Below, in pieces: positions 46,491-54,891 of a DNA stretch of 64,000 bases. The notes under the pieces were generated by a model. It did no database searches. It saw only the letters and a list, made by a program, of their open reading frames with translations, and had not been told where the DNA came from. This stretch comes from Brockia lithotrophica (lineage in GTDB: Bacteria > Bacillota > Bacilli > Thermicanales > DSM-22653). Location of the stretch: contig NZ_RBIJ01000003.1 in NCBI RefSeq assembly GCF_003633725.1, forward strand, positions 85,582 to 149,581. Reading direction: 5' to 3'. Position numbers and translations under genes: made by a program. Every line of letters begins with the position of its first letter. The first letter of the stretch is position 1.

Positions 46491-47693
46491 CTACCTTCGG
46501 AAACGGCGTTCCCCCTCCCGAACCTCCTGCGGTCGCCCGCCTCCCCAGAGGAGCACGGAGACGGCCGCCGCCGCAGAAAGCCCGAAAAACCCTGCGAACA
46601 AAGTCCCCTGCCCGACGCCTCGGGCGAGGAAGAAGCCGACGGCGTACGGAGCGATCACCGCCATGATCCGGCCCCAAGAGGCCGCAACCCCCGTACCGCT
46701 CCCCCGCAGTTCGTCCGGATACTGCTCCGGCGTATAGGCGTAGAGGGCGCCCCACGCTCCGAGGTGAAAAAAGTTCAACAGGGCGCCGCTCACGAGGAGA
46801 ACAGCGGTATTGGGGGCAAACCCGAAGGCCGCCGCCGCCAAGGCGCCGCCCACGAGGTAGCTCCCGAGGACGGCGGAGCGTCCCCATCGCTCGACGAGCC
46901 ACGCCGCCGTGAGATAGCCCGGAATCTGAAAGAGGTTCATCGCCACGATGTAGCTGAAGCTGCGAACGATCTCGTAGCCTCGGGCCACGAGGAGCGAGGG
47001 AAGCCAGAGGAACAAACCGTAGTACACGCCGTTCATGGCCATCCAGAGAAACCAGAGAAGGAGCGTCCTGCCCCGCAGACCTCGGGCGAAAAGGGCACGT
47101 ACGTCCGCGCGCGGGCGGTCGGCAAAGAGCCGAGGCGCCGACTCCGGCATGCGCGTGCGGGCCAGGAGGGCGACGAAGGCGGGAAGTGCTCCGAAGGCGA
47201 GCACCGCCCGCCACCCTCCCACGGGCAAAAGAAAGCGGGCCGTGAGGGCTGCGGCCAGCGCGCCGAGCGCCCAAAAACTCTCCGCGAGCACGACCGCACG
47301 GCCGCGAATTTCCCGCGGCGCCGTCTCGGACACGTAGGCGGCAGCCACCGGCAACTCCGCCCCGAGCCCGACCCCGGCGAGAAAGCGCAAGAGGAAGAGG
47401 ACGTCGAGGCGAGGGGCGAAGGCCGTAAGCCCCGTACCGAGTCCGTACAGCGCCATGGAAGCGAGGAAGACCGGCTTGCGCCCGACGCGGTCCGCCGACC
47501 ACCCGCCGAGCAACGCGCCGAAAGCCATCCCCACGGTTCCCGCGCTGAGCAAAAGGCCGCGTACTTCCGGGTCCAATCCCCACTCCTGAGCGATGGCGGG
47601 AAGGACGAGTCCGAAGAGAAGCACGTCCATCGCGTCGAAAAAGAAGCCCAACGCCCCCAAGAGAAACGAAGGCGACCGGTAGTACCCGCGCAT
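46491..47693 (-). CDS. MFS transporter
   Basis: 400 residues from the ATG at 47693 (GGGGGG six bases upstream). Twelve hydrophobic segments are apparent. The loop 2-3 signature GGWSADRVGRKPVFLASM and the equivalent AAWLVERWGRSAVLGSYLVGG after helix 7 place it in the major facilitator superfamily, in the sugar/aromatic-acid porter style (GAELPVAAAYVSETAPREIRGRAV, read in parts). The substrate is not apparent. Its stop faces the asparagine-synthetase-like gene. Confidence 0.88.
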   Translation of the reverse strand: MRGYYRSPSFLLGALGFFFDAMDVLLFGLVLPAIAQEWGLDPEVRGLLLSAGTVGMAFGALLGGWSADRVGRKPVFLASMALYGLGTGLTAFAPRLDVLFLLRFLAGVGLGAELPVAAAYVSETAPREIRGRAVVLAESFWALGALAAALTARFLLPVGGWRAVLAFGALPAFVALLARTRMPESAPRLFADRPRADVRALFARGLRGRTLLLWFLWMAMNGVYYGLFLWLPSLLVARGYEIVRSFSYIVAMNLFQIPGYLTAAWLVERWGRSAVLGSYLVGGALAAAAFGFAPNTAVLLVSGALLNFFHLGAWGALYAYTPEQYPDELRGSGTGVAASWGRIMAVIAPYAVGFFLARGVGQGTLFAGFFGLSAAAAVSVLLWGGGRPQEVREGERRFRR

Positions 47694-47717
47694 CCCCATC
47701 CCCCCACGTTTGGAGTA

Positions 47718-47746
47718 AGCGTAGCGCACCGCCGACCTATTGTCAA
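47718..47746 (-). promoter_or_regulatory. Predicted sigma-A promoter of the MFS gene
   Basis: A perfect TTGACA (47746-47741) and TACGCT (47723-47718) are 17 bases apart on the minus strand, 25 bases before the ATG. Confidence 0.65.
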
Positions 47747-47791
47747 ACACTCTGTAACGTAAACTTGTCTTTACATTTAGAGGAAAAAAGA

Positions 47792-47816
47792 ACCGCGCTC
47801 CGGTTCGGAGCGCGGT
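47792..47816 (-). terminator. Rho-independent terminator of the mqnE pair
   Basis: A perfect 11-bp stem (47792-47802 with 47806-47816) with a three-base loop, followed on the minus strand by TCTTTTTTCC. It lies nine bases after the stop of the downstream mqnE paralogue. Confidence 0.9.
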
Positions 47817-47824
47817 GCGGCGTC

Positions 47825-48952
47825 TTACCGCCTTCCCCTCGGGCGGCTTTCCTCTCCTTCGTAGACGACGATGGGGTTGTAGAACGTGTCCCGCTCCACG
47901 GGAATCCGACCCGCTCCACGGATGAGCCAGACGAGCTCTTCGCGCGTGATAGCGGCCTCCGTGAGCGCACCGGCGGAGTGGCTAATGCGCTCCTCGACGA
48001 GGGTTCCGTGGAGGTCCGATGCGCCGAAGGTGAGGGCGAGCTGCGCGAGTTGAAAGCCGATGTTGATCCAGTACGCCTTGATGTGCGGCACGTTGTCCAC
48101 AAACAGGCGGCTTACGGCAATCATCCGCAGGTCGTCGTAGGCGCTCGTGCGCTTCGTGAGCGGTGCGTCCTTGCGGTACGGCTGAACGGCCAGAGGAATG
48201 AAGGCGAGAAAGCCCCCGGTTTCGTCCTGAAGCTCGCGGATGAGGCGCATGTGCTCGAGCCGTTCCTCCAACGTCTCGATGGATCCGTAGAGCATCGTCG
48301 CGTGCGTCTTCATCCCCATGCGGTGCGCCATCCGGTGCACGTGAAGCCATTCGTCGACGCTCGCCTTGTCCGGGCTCATGATCCGGCGGTAGCGTTCCGA
48401 GAGGATTTCCGCCCCGCCTCCCGGAAGGGTGTCGAGACCGGCCTCCCGGAGCTCGCCCAGGACCTCTTCGACGGTGCGACCGGAAATCCGCGCAAAGAAG
48501 ACGATCTCCGCCGCCGTATAGGCCTTGATCGTGACGTGGGGGAAGTTTTCCTTGAGAGCGCGGATCACGTCTACGTAGTACGAAAAGGGGACGTAAGGGT
48601 TGTGCCCGCCCGTCATGTGGAATTCCCGCGTCGTCGGAGTGATCCTGGCGCGGGCATAGGCGACGAGTTCCTCGGGCGTATACGTGAAGGCGCCCTCTTC
48701 CCCGGGATCGCGCCGAAAGGCGCAGAAGGCGCAGCGCGCCTCACAGATGTTCGTATGGTAGAGGTGGAGGTTTTCGATGAAGTAGACGTACAGGCCGTTT
48801 TTCCTGCGGTTCACCACGTCCGCGAGTTGCCCGAGCGTGAGGATGTCGGGCGTCCGCATGAGCACGAGGCCGTCCTCCCACGACAAGCGCTCGCCCCGAA
48901 GGACCTTCTCTACGATTGGCTCGAGCGCCGGATCGCGCACGACGAGTTCCAC
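47825..48952 (-). CDS. mqnE: Radical SAM aminofutalosine synthase MqnE-type (paralogue 1)
   Basis: 375 residues. MqnE joins SAM-derived adenosyl to 3-enolpyruvyl-benzoate to form aminofutalosine in the futalosine menaquinone route. The 4Fe-4S cluster cysteines are C70, C74 and C77 (NICEARCAFCAF). It has MTGGHNPYVPFSYYVDV, IKAYTAAEIVFFARISGRT, LPGGGAEI, ATMLYGSIET, RELQDETGGFLAFIPLA and the late VERDTFYNP. It follows paralogue 2 by 137 bases on the same strand and precedes a strong terminator. The closest match is MqnE rather than MqnC (which has ATMM instead of ATMLYG). Confidence 0.85.
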   Translation of the reverse strand: MELVVRDPALEPIVEKVLRGERLSWEDGLVLMRTPDILTLGQLADVVNRRKNGLYVYFIENLHLYHTNICEARCAFCAFRRDPGEEGAFTYTPEELVAYARARITPTTREFHMTGGHNPYVPFSYYVDVIRALKENFPHVTIKAYTAAEIVFFARISGRTVEEVLGELREAGLDTLPGGGAEILSERYRRIMSPDKASVDEWLHVHRMAHRMGMKTHATMLYGSIETLEERLEHMRLIRELQDETGGFLAFIPLAVQPYRKDAPLTKRTSAYDDLRMIAVSRLFVDNVPHIKAYWINIGFQLAQLALTFGASDLHGTLVEERISHSAGALTEAAITREELVWLIRGAGRIPVERDTFYNPIVVYEGEESRPRGRR

Positions 48953-49089
48953 GCTTCCTCCTCCTTTCCGTCCCCCTTCCGCGAATGCGTGCGCCTCGCC
49001 CCTTTGCGGACGCGCGCCCAGAAGCAGGGAAAACCAGGAACTTCCGCCCTTCTACGAAACGCGCTTTAGTACGCCGCGTGACGGCGGTC

Positions 49090-50187
49090 CTACGCGTACA
49101 CGGCGACGGGTCGATAGAGCGTATCGCGTTCGACGGGTATGCGTCCCGCCTCCCGAAGGAGGGCGATGAGTTCTTCCTTGGTGAGTCCTTGGGGAGCTTC
49201 CGATCCGGCGTCGTGGATGATGTGCTCTTCGATCACCGTGCCGTCGATGTCGTCGGCGCCGAAGTAGAGGGCCACCTGGGCGAGCTTGAGCCCCGTCATC
49301 ATCCAAAGGACGCGAATGTGCGCAAAGTTGTCCAACAGAAGGCGGGCCGTAGCGAGGATCCGAAGGTCGTACATCCCGCTCGTCTCCCGCGGAAAGGCGC
49401 GCTCGCGGGCGAGGGGCGTGTTTTCCGGATGGAAGGCGAAGCCGAAAAAGGCGTCGAAGCCGCCAGTCTCGTCTTGAAGCTCCCTGAGGCGCAAGAGGTG
49501 GTCGACGACGTGCTCCGGCCGCTCGATCGTCCCGTAGAGGATGGAAGCGTTGGAGCGGATGCCCATGCCGTGGGCGATCCTGTGGATTTCGAGCCAGCGC
49601 TCGGCGTCGGTCTTGTGCCCGGCGATGGCGAGGCGTACCTCAGGGTCGAACACCTCCGCACCGCCGCCCAAGAGCGAACCGAGCCCGGCCTCCCGCAAGC
49701 GGGCGAGCACCTCGGAGACGTCCATGCGGAACAGACGGCTCATGTAGTCGATTTCCACGGCCGTAAAGGCCTGCACGTGCACATCGGGCAGGATCTCCTT
49801 TACGAGGCGGAGCATGTCGGTGTAGTACGAAAACGAGAGCTTAGGGTTGATCCCGCCCGTGATGTGTACCTCGCGGATTCCCCGACCCTGAAGGGGCCGG
49901 AGCTTTTCGGCAATCTCCTCGAGGGAGAGGGTGTACGCCCGCGGATGGCCGGGTTTCACGGCAAAGGCACAAAACTTGCAGTTGAGGGCGCATACGTTGG
50001 TGTGGTTGAGGTGGGCGTTTACGATGAAGTACGCGCGGTCGCCGTGCAGGCGGCGGCGCACTCGATCGGCCATAAACCCTAGACCTAAGAGGTCCGGCGT
50101 CGTGAGGAGGGTGAGGCCGTCGGCAAACCCGAGCCGCTTCCCCCGCTCCACCTTTTCCCATATGGGAAGGAGTTCCGAAGTGAGCAA
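49090..50187 (-). CDS. Radical SAM aminofutalosine synthase MqnE-type (paralogue 2)
   Basis: 365 residues from a TTG at 50187 with AAGGGGG seven bases upstream. Cluster cysteines C66, C70, C73 (NVCALNCKFCAF). It has EVHITGGINPKLSFSYYTDM, VQAFTAVEIDYMSRLF, LLGGGAEVFD, NASILYGTIERP, RELQDETGGFDAFFGFAFHPENT, ALYFGADDIDGTVIEEHI and VERDTLYRP. It is clearly MqnE-like but differs from paralogue 1 at several conserved places (LL for LP before GGGAE, ASI for ATM). One of the pair may have a changed role. A -10-like TATAAT at 50222-50217 lies upstream. Confidence 0.82.
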   Translation of the reverse strand: MLTSELLPIWEKVERGKRLGFADGLTLLTTPDLLGLGFMADRVRRRLHGDRAYFIVNAHLNHTNVCALNCKFCAFAVKPGHPRAYTLSLEEIAEKLRPLQGRGIREVHITGGINPKLSFSYYTDMLRLVKEILPDVHVQAFTAVEIDYMSRLFRMDVSEVLARLREAGLGSLLGGGAEVFDPEVRLAIAGHKTDAERWLEIHRIAHGMGIRSNASILYGTIERPEHVVDHLLRLRELQDETGGFDAFFGFAFHPENTPLARERAFPRETSGMYDLRILATARLLLDNFAHIRVLWMMTGLKLAQVALYFGADDIDGTVIEEHIIHDAGSEAPQGLTKEELIALLREAGRIPVERDTLYRPVAVYA

Positions 50188-50297
50188 TCCTCCGCCCCCT
50201 TTCTTTCGTCCGTCTCATTATAGCGCTCCGACGGGGGAAATTCCGGTCGTGAGGTTTACAGCCCCCCGCGGAGAAAGGGATTTTGGGACACAAAAAG

Positions 50298-50326
50298 GGC
50301 GGGCACGCCCGGAGGGCGTACCCGCC
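50298..50326 (-). terminator. Rho-independent terminator of the ferredoxin-NADP reductase gene
   Basis: An imperfect 12-13-bp GC-rich stem (50298-50310 with 50315-50326) and four-base loop, followed on the minus strand by CTTTTTG. It lies 36 bases after the stop at 50362. Confidence 0.8.
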
Positions 50327-50361
50327 GCATCCGACGTCCGCCGGCGCCCTTCTTCGGCCAT

Positions 50362-51357
50362 TCAGCGGAGGTTGAGGTCGGAGGAGTGCGCCGGTACGCG
50401 GTCTTTCGGGTCGACGTACTGCTTCGCCCGGTTTACGGCGATCGGCGCCTCGCCGAAGCCTACGGCGATGAGCTTCACCTTGCCCTCGTACGTCGCAACG
50501 TCTCCTACGGCAAACACGCCGGGGATGTTCGTCTCCATCCAGCGGTTCACGACGATGCTGTTCTTTTCCAGCTCGAGACCCCAGTCCTTGATCGGACCCA
50601 AGGAAGCCACAAAGCCGTAGCTCACGACCAGCTCGTCTACGGAAAGCCGCAACTCCTCCTTGGTTTCCGCGTGGGCGAGGACAAGCTCCGGAGACGCGTC
50701 CCCTTCTACGCGCACGACGGTGTACGGGACGACGACGTTCACCTTGGACTGGGAGAGGAGTTCTACGGAGTGCTCGTGGGCGCGGAACTGCGTCCTCCGG
50801 TGCACGAGGTGGACTTCCGAGGCCACCCCTTGAAGGGTGAGCGCCCAGTCGACGGCGGAGTCCCCTCCGCCGAGGACGGCAACGCGCTTCCCGAGGAAGT
50901 GCTCCACCTTGGGCACGAAGTAGTGGAGCTTGCCCGCCTGCTCCCAGCGCTCCGCCCCTTCTACCTCGAGGCGCCGCGGGTCAAAAGCACCCGCCCCTGC
51001 GGCGATGATCACCGTCCGCGCGCGGTGTTCACCGCGCGAAGTCACGAGGCGGAAGGTGCCGTCGGCTTCCTCGCGATGGAGTTCGAGCACCTTTTCGTCG
51101 AGGCACACGTCGGGCTCGAAATACAAGGCCTGATCCTTCAGGCGTTCTACGAGTTCGCCGGCCTTGATCTTGGGGAAACCGGCAACGTCGAAGATGTACT
51201 TCTCGGGATAGAGGGCCGCCAGTTGCCCGCCGAGCTCGGGGAGGCTCTCGAGGATCTTCACGGACATCCTCCGCATTCCCGCGTAGAAGGCGGCGAAGAG
51301 CCCGACCGGGCCACCCCCTACGACCGCAACGTCGACTACGTCGTTTCTGCAGGCCAC
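50362..51357 (-). CDS. Ferredoxin--NADP reductase, thioredoxin-reductase type (YumC)
   Basis: It moves electrons between NADPH and ferredoxin. 331 residues from a GTG at 51357 behind GGAGGTGGAGGCGG; B. subtilis YumC has 332. FAD site VAVVGGGPVGLFAAFYAGMR, NADPH site VAVLGGGDSAVDWALTL, and the C-terminal FAD motif GVFAVGDVATYEGK. It lacks the CxxC of thioredoxin reductases, as expected for this family. It sits near yuiC and yuiD as in Bacillus. Confidence 0.93.
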   Translation of the reverse strand: MACRNDVVDVAVVGGGPVGLFAAFYAGMRRMSVKILESLPELGGQLAALYPEKYIFDVAGFPKIKAGELVERLKDQALYFEPDVCLDEKVLELHREEADGTFRLVTSRGEHRARTVIIAAGAGAFDPRRLEVEGAERWEQAGKLHYFVPKVEHFLGKRVAVLGGGDSAVDWALTLQGVASEVHLVHRRTQFRAHEHSVELLSQSKVNVVVPYTVVRVEGDASPELVLAHAETKEELRLSVDELVVSYGFVASLGPIKDWGLELEKNSIVVNRWMETNIPGVFAVGDVATYEGKVKLIAVGFGEAPIAVNRAKQYVDPKDRVPAHSSDLNLR

Positions 51358-51520
51358 GTTCCGCCTCCACCTCCGTCTACGAGTTCGTGCCCGTCCCCTG
51401 CCCAGCCGTCGCGTCCCTTCGTGGTACGCGCCTTCCATCTTACCGCGAGGCGCGCCAAAAGGGAACTCCCGGCGAACCTCGGGCCGTTCCGAGAAGCCCC
51501 CTTTACAGGCTTCGCGGACT

Positions 51521-51549
51521 ATTATAAAGTTTTCGCTCGCGAATGAAAA
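51521..51549 (-). promoter_or_regulatory. Predicted promoter of the ferredoxin-NADP reductase gene
   Basis: TTTTCA (51549-51544) and a perfect TATAAT (51526-51521) with 17 bases between them on the minus strand, about 165 bases upstream of the GTG. On the plus strand a TTTACA at 51502 and TATAAA at 51523 may serve the divergent yuiC-like gene, but their spacing is short. Confidence 0.5.
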
Positions 51550-51614
51550 GTGCGGACGCGAAAGGGGAATAAAAATCCCTCCCCTGGGAAAAGGTGGACG
51601 GTGGAGGGATGGAA

Positions 51615-52412
51615 ATGCCCGGACGCCGTCTGCCTAAGGTGTTTTTGGCCTTGACCGCGACCGTCTTCTTCACCGCGGGAAACGCGTACGGGGAACCCCC
51701 GCAACCCGAACCGGCGGGAAAAGCGGTCTCGGCCGCAGAAACCAGAGGAGATGACCGTTTCTCCGAAGAAACGCACCCCTCGGAAGACGAGACGGCCTTT
51801 GCCTTAGACCGCGGAGAAGAAGAAGAGCGCGGCGAAGCAAACGCGGCCGAAGGGTTGGAGGGAAATCCCCCTGGAGAACAGTTCGAGACGGCGGAGGAGG
51901 CACCCCCGCTTCAACGGATCGCACCCGAACTCGCCGCCGCTGTTTCCCCGGAAGAGCAGATCTTCCTCGCGACCACGGAAATCCCCCGCGTGCGCGTCGT
52001 CGCTACCGCGTACACGGAGGGGCGGGAATCCACGGGAAAAACGCCCGGCCACCCGGCCTACGGTGTCACCGCCTCGGGCGTCAAGGTACGCCGCGACCGG
52101 TTTTCCACGATTGCCGCCGATCCGCGGGAATTCCCCTACGGGACGGTGCTCTTCATTCCGGGGTACGGTTTCGGCGTCGTCGCCGATACGGGAGGGCTCG
52201 TCCGCGGAAAGCACATCGACCTCTACGTCCCGAGCGTGCGCGAGGCGCTTTACGACTGGGGGAGGCGTACCGTGGAGGTGTACGTCCTCGCCTGGGGGAC
52301 GGGAAAGGTCGAAGAAGAGTTCCTCGACCGTCTGAACACCTCGGGCCTGCGCGCCCTCCGCGACGTCCAGAGCCGGGAAGCCGCGGCCCAAGGCCGGCGC
52401 ATCCTCGAATGA
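51615..52412 (+). CDS. Secreted 3D-domain protein (YuiC-like)
   Basis: 265 residues from the ATG at 51615 (GGAGGG six bases upstream). A signal peptide (PKVFLALTATVFFTAGNAYG) is followed by an acidic, low-complexity region (about 20-120), then a 3D domain named for three conserved Asp: VVATAYTEG, GVTASGVKV, STIAADPREFPYGTVLFIPGYG, VADTGGLVRGKHIDLY. This fold is shared with MltA and Rpf-type muralytic enzymes. The last 35 residues are helical. The yuiC homologue is near yumC and yuiD in B. subtilis. Confidence 0.85.
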   Translation: MPGRRLPKVFLALTATVFFTAGNAYGEPPQPEPAGKAVSAAETRGDDRFSEETHPSEDETAFALDRGEEEERGEANAAEGLEGNPPGEQFETAEEAPPLQRIAPELAAAVSPEEQIFLATTEIPRVRVVATAYTEGRESTGKTPGHPAYGVTASGVKVRRDRFSTIAADPREFPYGTVLFIPGYGFGVVADTGGLVRGKHIDLYVPSVREALYDWGRRTVEVYVLAWGTGKVEEEFLDRLNTSGLRALRDVQSREAAAQGRRILE

Positions 52413-52416
52413 GGCG

Positions 52417-52875
52417 TCAAGGCCACGCCCGCAGCCCGCTCGACCCGAGGAGAAAACCGACCAAGACACCGAGAACGAGGCCCGCGGCGACCTCGACGGG
52501 TCTGTGGCCGAGGCGCTCCTTGAGCCTCAGAAAGTCCATCCTGTCCTCTTCCTCGGGAAAGCACTGGGCAAGGCGTTCGAGGAGACGGTTTAAGATCATG
52601 GCATGTTCTCCGGCTTGACGCCGCACGCCCGCCGCATCGTACATGACGATCACGGCGAGAACGGCGCTTATGGCAAAGCTCGCCGAGGCTGGCCCGTCGA
52701 GGACGAGAAACGTCGTCGCCAGAGCGCTCACTCCGGCGGAGTGGGCGCTTGGCATTTCTCCCGCGGAAAAGACGAGGCTCAAGTCCCACGAGCCGAACTG
52801 CACGCGATAGAGGAAGACCTTGAGCGTCTGCGCCAACGTGACGGCGAGAAGGGCGGCAACGAGCGCCACGTGCAT
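52417..52875 (-). CDS. Divergent PAP2 family protein (YuiD, DUF212)
   Basis: 152 residues with four membrane segments. The family signature GEMPSAHSAGVSALATT is present, as are MYDAAGVRRQAGEHA and the late RLGHRPVEVAAGLVLG. These match the PAP2-related DUF212 proteins whose phosphatase activity is unproven. The ATG lies behind GGGAGGTCAATCCG. It ends four bases from the stop of the convergent 3D-domain gene. Confidence 0.9.
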   Translation of the reverse strand: MHVALVAALLAVTLAQTLKVFLYRVQFGSWDLSLVFSAGEMPSAHSAGVSALATTFLVLDGPASASFAISAVLAVIVMYDAAGVRRQAGEHAMILNRLLERLAQCFPEEEDRMDFLRLKERLGHRPVEVAAGLVLGVLVGFLLGSSGLRAWP

Positions 52876-52918
52876 TCGGATTGACCTCCCGAAGGAAACA
52901 CCCCCGCACCCGGGTGCT

Positions 52919-53722
52919 TCACCCTACTGTGCGGGTTGCCTCAAACCAAGGAATCGGGGAGACGTCCCAACCGAAGGCGGAGCACGCCTCTCGAAACTCA
53001 CGCACCGCTTCCGCCCATTCCGTCTCGCGGTGTACGCGGGCGGCGAGGCGCGCCTCCGCTTCGCGGACATTTCTGTCGCGGTACCGTTTGTACGCTTCGA
53101 CCCACTCGTAAGGCAAGAGGAGAATTCCGTAGACGAAGGGCCCCTCTTCGGCCACGAAGGGGCGCACTTCCGCGTACCCGCGGAGAAACGCAAGCGCCGA
53201 TTTTGGGCCTTCTTCGGCAAGGACGTAGCGGACGTAGTGGGCGACGTCGCGCGTCGGGACGTCGAAGCGCCACGTATCGGGGGCGAGAAACACGACCCGG
53301 CCGTCCTCCCATGCGACGAGCCGCGGCGCGAACATCTGATGGGCGAGAACGCCGTACCGCCGAAGTTCCTGAGACAAGCTCTCGTACCCGTGGTCGAGGA
53401 GGTAGTACAGGGCCGCCTGGGCGAGCTGGTGGTAGTACGCGTACGTCTCTTCGAAGAGCGGCCAAGCGGATTCCGGGGGCGACGAACGCAAGGTTTCGCC
53501 AAACGCCCGTGCTTCCCGAAGCACCTCCACCCAACCCGGGATGAGGCGGCCAAAGCGTACGCGCGGCGAGCGCCCGGGAAGCGGGTATCCGCGGGATGCG
53601 AGGTGGAGGCGCGCCAGCGCCTCGCCTACGGTCCGATGTCCCCCTTCGCCTGACTGCACCGCGACAACGCGGCCGGCTCCGTGGCGTTCGAGGTAGCGGA
53701 GGAGGTCTGCCGGTACGGACAT
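52919..53722 (-). CDS. YutH-like spore coat protein (CotS-related, truncated kinase fold)
   Basis: About 267 residues from an ATG at 53722 with GGGGGG six bases upstream. The sequence VGEALARLHLASRGY, RRYGVLAHQMFAPRLVAWEDGRVVFLAPDTWRFDVPTRDVAHYVR (read in parts) follows the pattern of CotS/YutH aminoglycoside-kinase-like proteins, though the catalytic HGD is replaced by AHQ. It is shorter than YutH (about 340). The assignment rests on this weak pattern and on the yutH-yutF-lipA gene order known in Bacillus. Confidence 0.55.
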   Translation of the reverse strand: MSVPADLLRYLERHGAGRVVAVQSGEGGHRTVGEALARLHLASRGYPLPGRSPRVRFGRLIPGWVEVLREARAFGETLRSSPPESAWPLFEETYAYYHQLAQAALYYLLDHGYESLSQELRRYGVLAHQMFAPRLVAWEDGRVVFLAPDTWRFDVPTRDVAHYVRYVLAEEGPKSALAFLRGYAEVRPFVAEEGPFVYGILLLPYEWVEAYKRYRDRNVREAEARLAARVHRETEWAEAVREFREACSAFGWDVSPIPWFEATRTVG

Positions 53723-53775
53723 CTCCATCCCCCCGAGTTAGCCTATGACGGAGCAGAAAGAGAAAGACCGAACGG

Positions 53776-54576
53776 CTACAGGTTGGCCAAAAAGGCCTCG
53801 AGGTCGCGGCGAACGGCCCAAAGATCCTCGGCGGGATGGAGGTTCGCAGGAAGCCCGGCCAAAGCGGAGGGCGGCGTGACGCCGGTGCCGACGATGTACG
53901 TGCGCATGCCGAAGCGGCGGCCGAAGAGGCCGTCCGTAAGGAGGTTGTCCCCCACGAGGACGCACGGCCGGCATTCTCCCCCCATGGCCCGAAGGGCGAC
54001 GTGGTACATGGGCTCGTGGGGCTTTCCGACGACGAGGGCTTCGACGCCGGTGGACGCCTCGAGGAAGGCGAGGATCGCCCCGCTCCCCGGCGAAAACGAT
54101 CCGTCCTCGCGGGGAAAGCGGCGATCGCGGTTCGTCGCCGCGAAGATCGCCCCCCGCTCGATGAGCGCGTGCGCGCGGGCGAGGTCCGCATACGTCGCCG
54201 ACCGCGCGAGACCTACGGCGACAAAATCCGCATCCTCCTCGACCAGGACGAACCCTTCTTCTTCGAGCGCCTCGCGAAGCCCGGCTTCGCCTACGACAAA
54301 GACGCGCTCCCCCCAGCCCTTTTCCCGAGCGTAGGCGGCGAGGACGGTGTTTGAGGCGACGATCCGCCCCGGGGGCACCGGCATCCCGAGAGACGCGAGG
54401 CGCGCTTGGACCTCGCGGGGATGGCGCGTAGAATTGTTCGTGAGCACGGCAAAGGGAATGCGGGACGCCTCGAGCCAAAGCAGAAGTTCCCGCGCACCGG
54501 GAAGGGCCGACCCTTCCCGGACGAGCGTCCCATCGAGGTCGAAGAACACACCGGGACGGGCGAGTTCTCGCACCAC
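53776..54576 (-). CDS. HAD-superfamily IIA phosphatase (NagD/YutF-like)
   Basis: 266 residues from a GTG behind AAGGAGGTGCGGGG. HAD motifs: FFDLDGTLVREG (nucleophile Asp), VLTNNSTRHP (motif II), VVGKPHEPMY (motif III Lys) and LVGDNLLTDGLFGRRFGM (motif IV Asp). The C2A cap between motifs II and III and the length match the TIGR01457-type enzymes. The substrate is probably a small sugar or nucleotide phosphate. It corresponds to yutF beside lipA in Bacillus. Confidence 0.9.
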   Translation of the reverse strand: MVRELARPGVFFDLDGTLVREGSALPGARELLLWLEASRIPFAVLTNNSTRHPREVQARLASLGMPVPPGRIVASNTVLAAYAREKGWGERVFVVGEAGLREALEEEGFVLVEEDADFVAVGLARSATYADLARAHALIERGAIFAATNRDRRFPREDGSFSPGSGAILAFLEASTGVEALVVGKPHEPMYHVALRAMGGECRPCVLVGDNLLTDGLFGRRFGMRTYIVGTGVTPPSALAGLPANLHPAEDLWAVRRDLEAFLANL

Positions 54577-54620
54577 CCCCGCACCTCCTTATCTCCATTT
54601 TCTTTGCGGGAGGGATTTTC

Positions 54621-54890
54621 GTGGACGTCCTCTACGATCGAGAAGAGAAAAGCCGGCTCCGCGCCTTCGGCGCGATTGCCGAAGATGGGACGCGCGCCGA
54701 CTTCGTCGTCGTCCAAAGCGAGTTCTTCATGGGGAAGGCGGTCGTCGTAAACCTCCTCACCGGGCGCGCCGCCCTCCTCGACCGCGACGACCTGCGTGAA
54801 GACGAGGAGTGGGCGATCCCGCTGGGGATCTCCCCATCCGAGGCGCCCACGTGGCGGGATGCCCTCGAGCGGCTCCTCCCCGAGGCGTAG
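54621..54890 (+). CDS. DUF3055 family protein
   Basis: 89 residues from a GTG at 54621 behind GGGAGGGATTTTC. The sequence follows the DUF3055 pattern found in Bacilli: LYDREEKSRLRAFGAIAE, then DFVVVQSEFFMGKAVVVNLLTG and LDRDDLREDEEW, ending LERLLPEA. The family function is unknown. It is divergent from the HAD gene and ends two bases from the convergent lipA stop. Confidence 0.75.
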   Translation: MDVLYDREEKSRLRAFGAIAEDGTRADFVVVQSEFFMGKAVVVNLLTGRAALLDRDDLREDEEWAIPLGISPSEAPTWRDALERLLPEA

Positions 54891-54891
54891 G

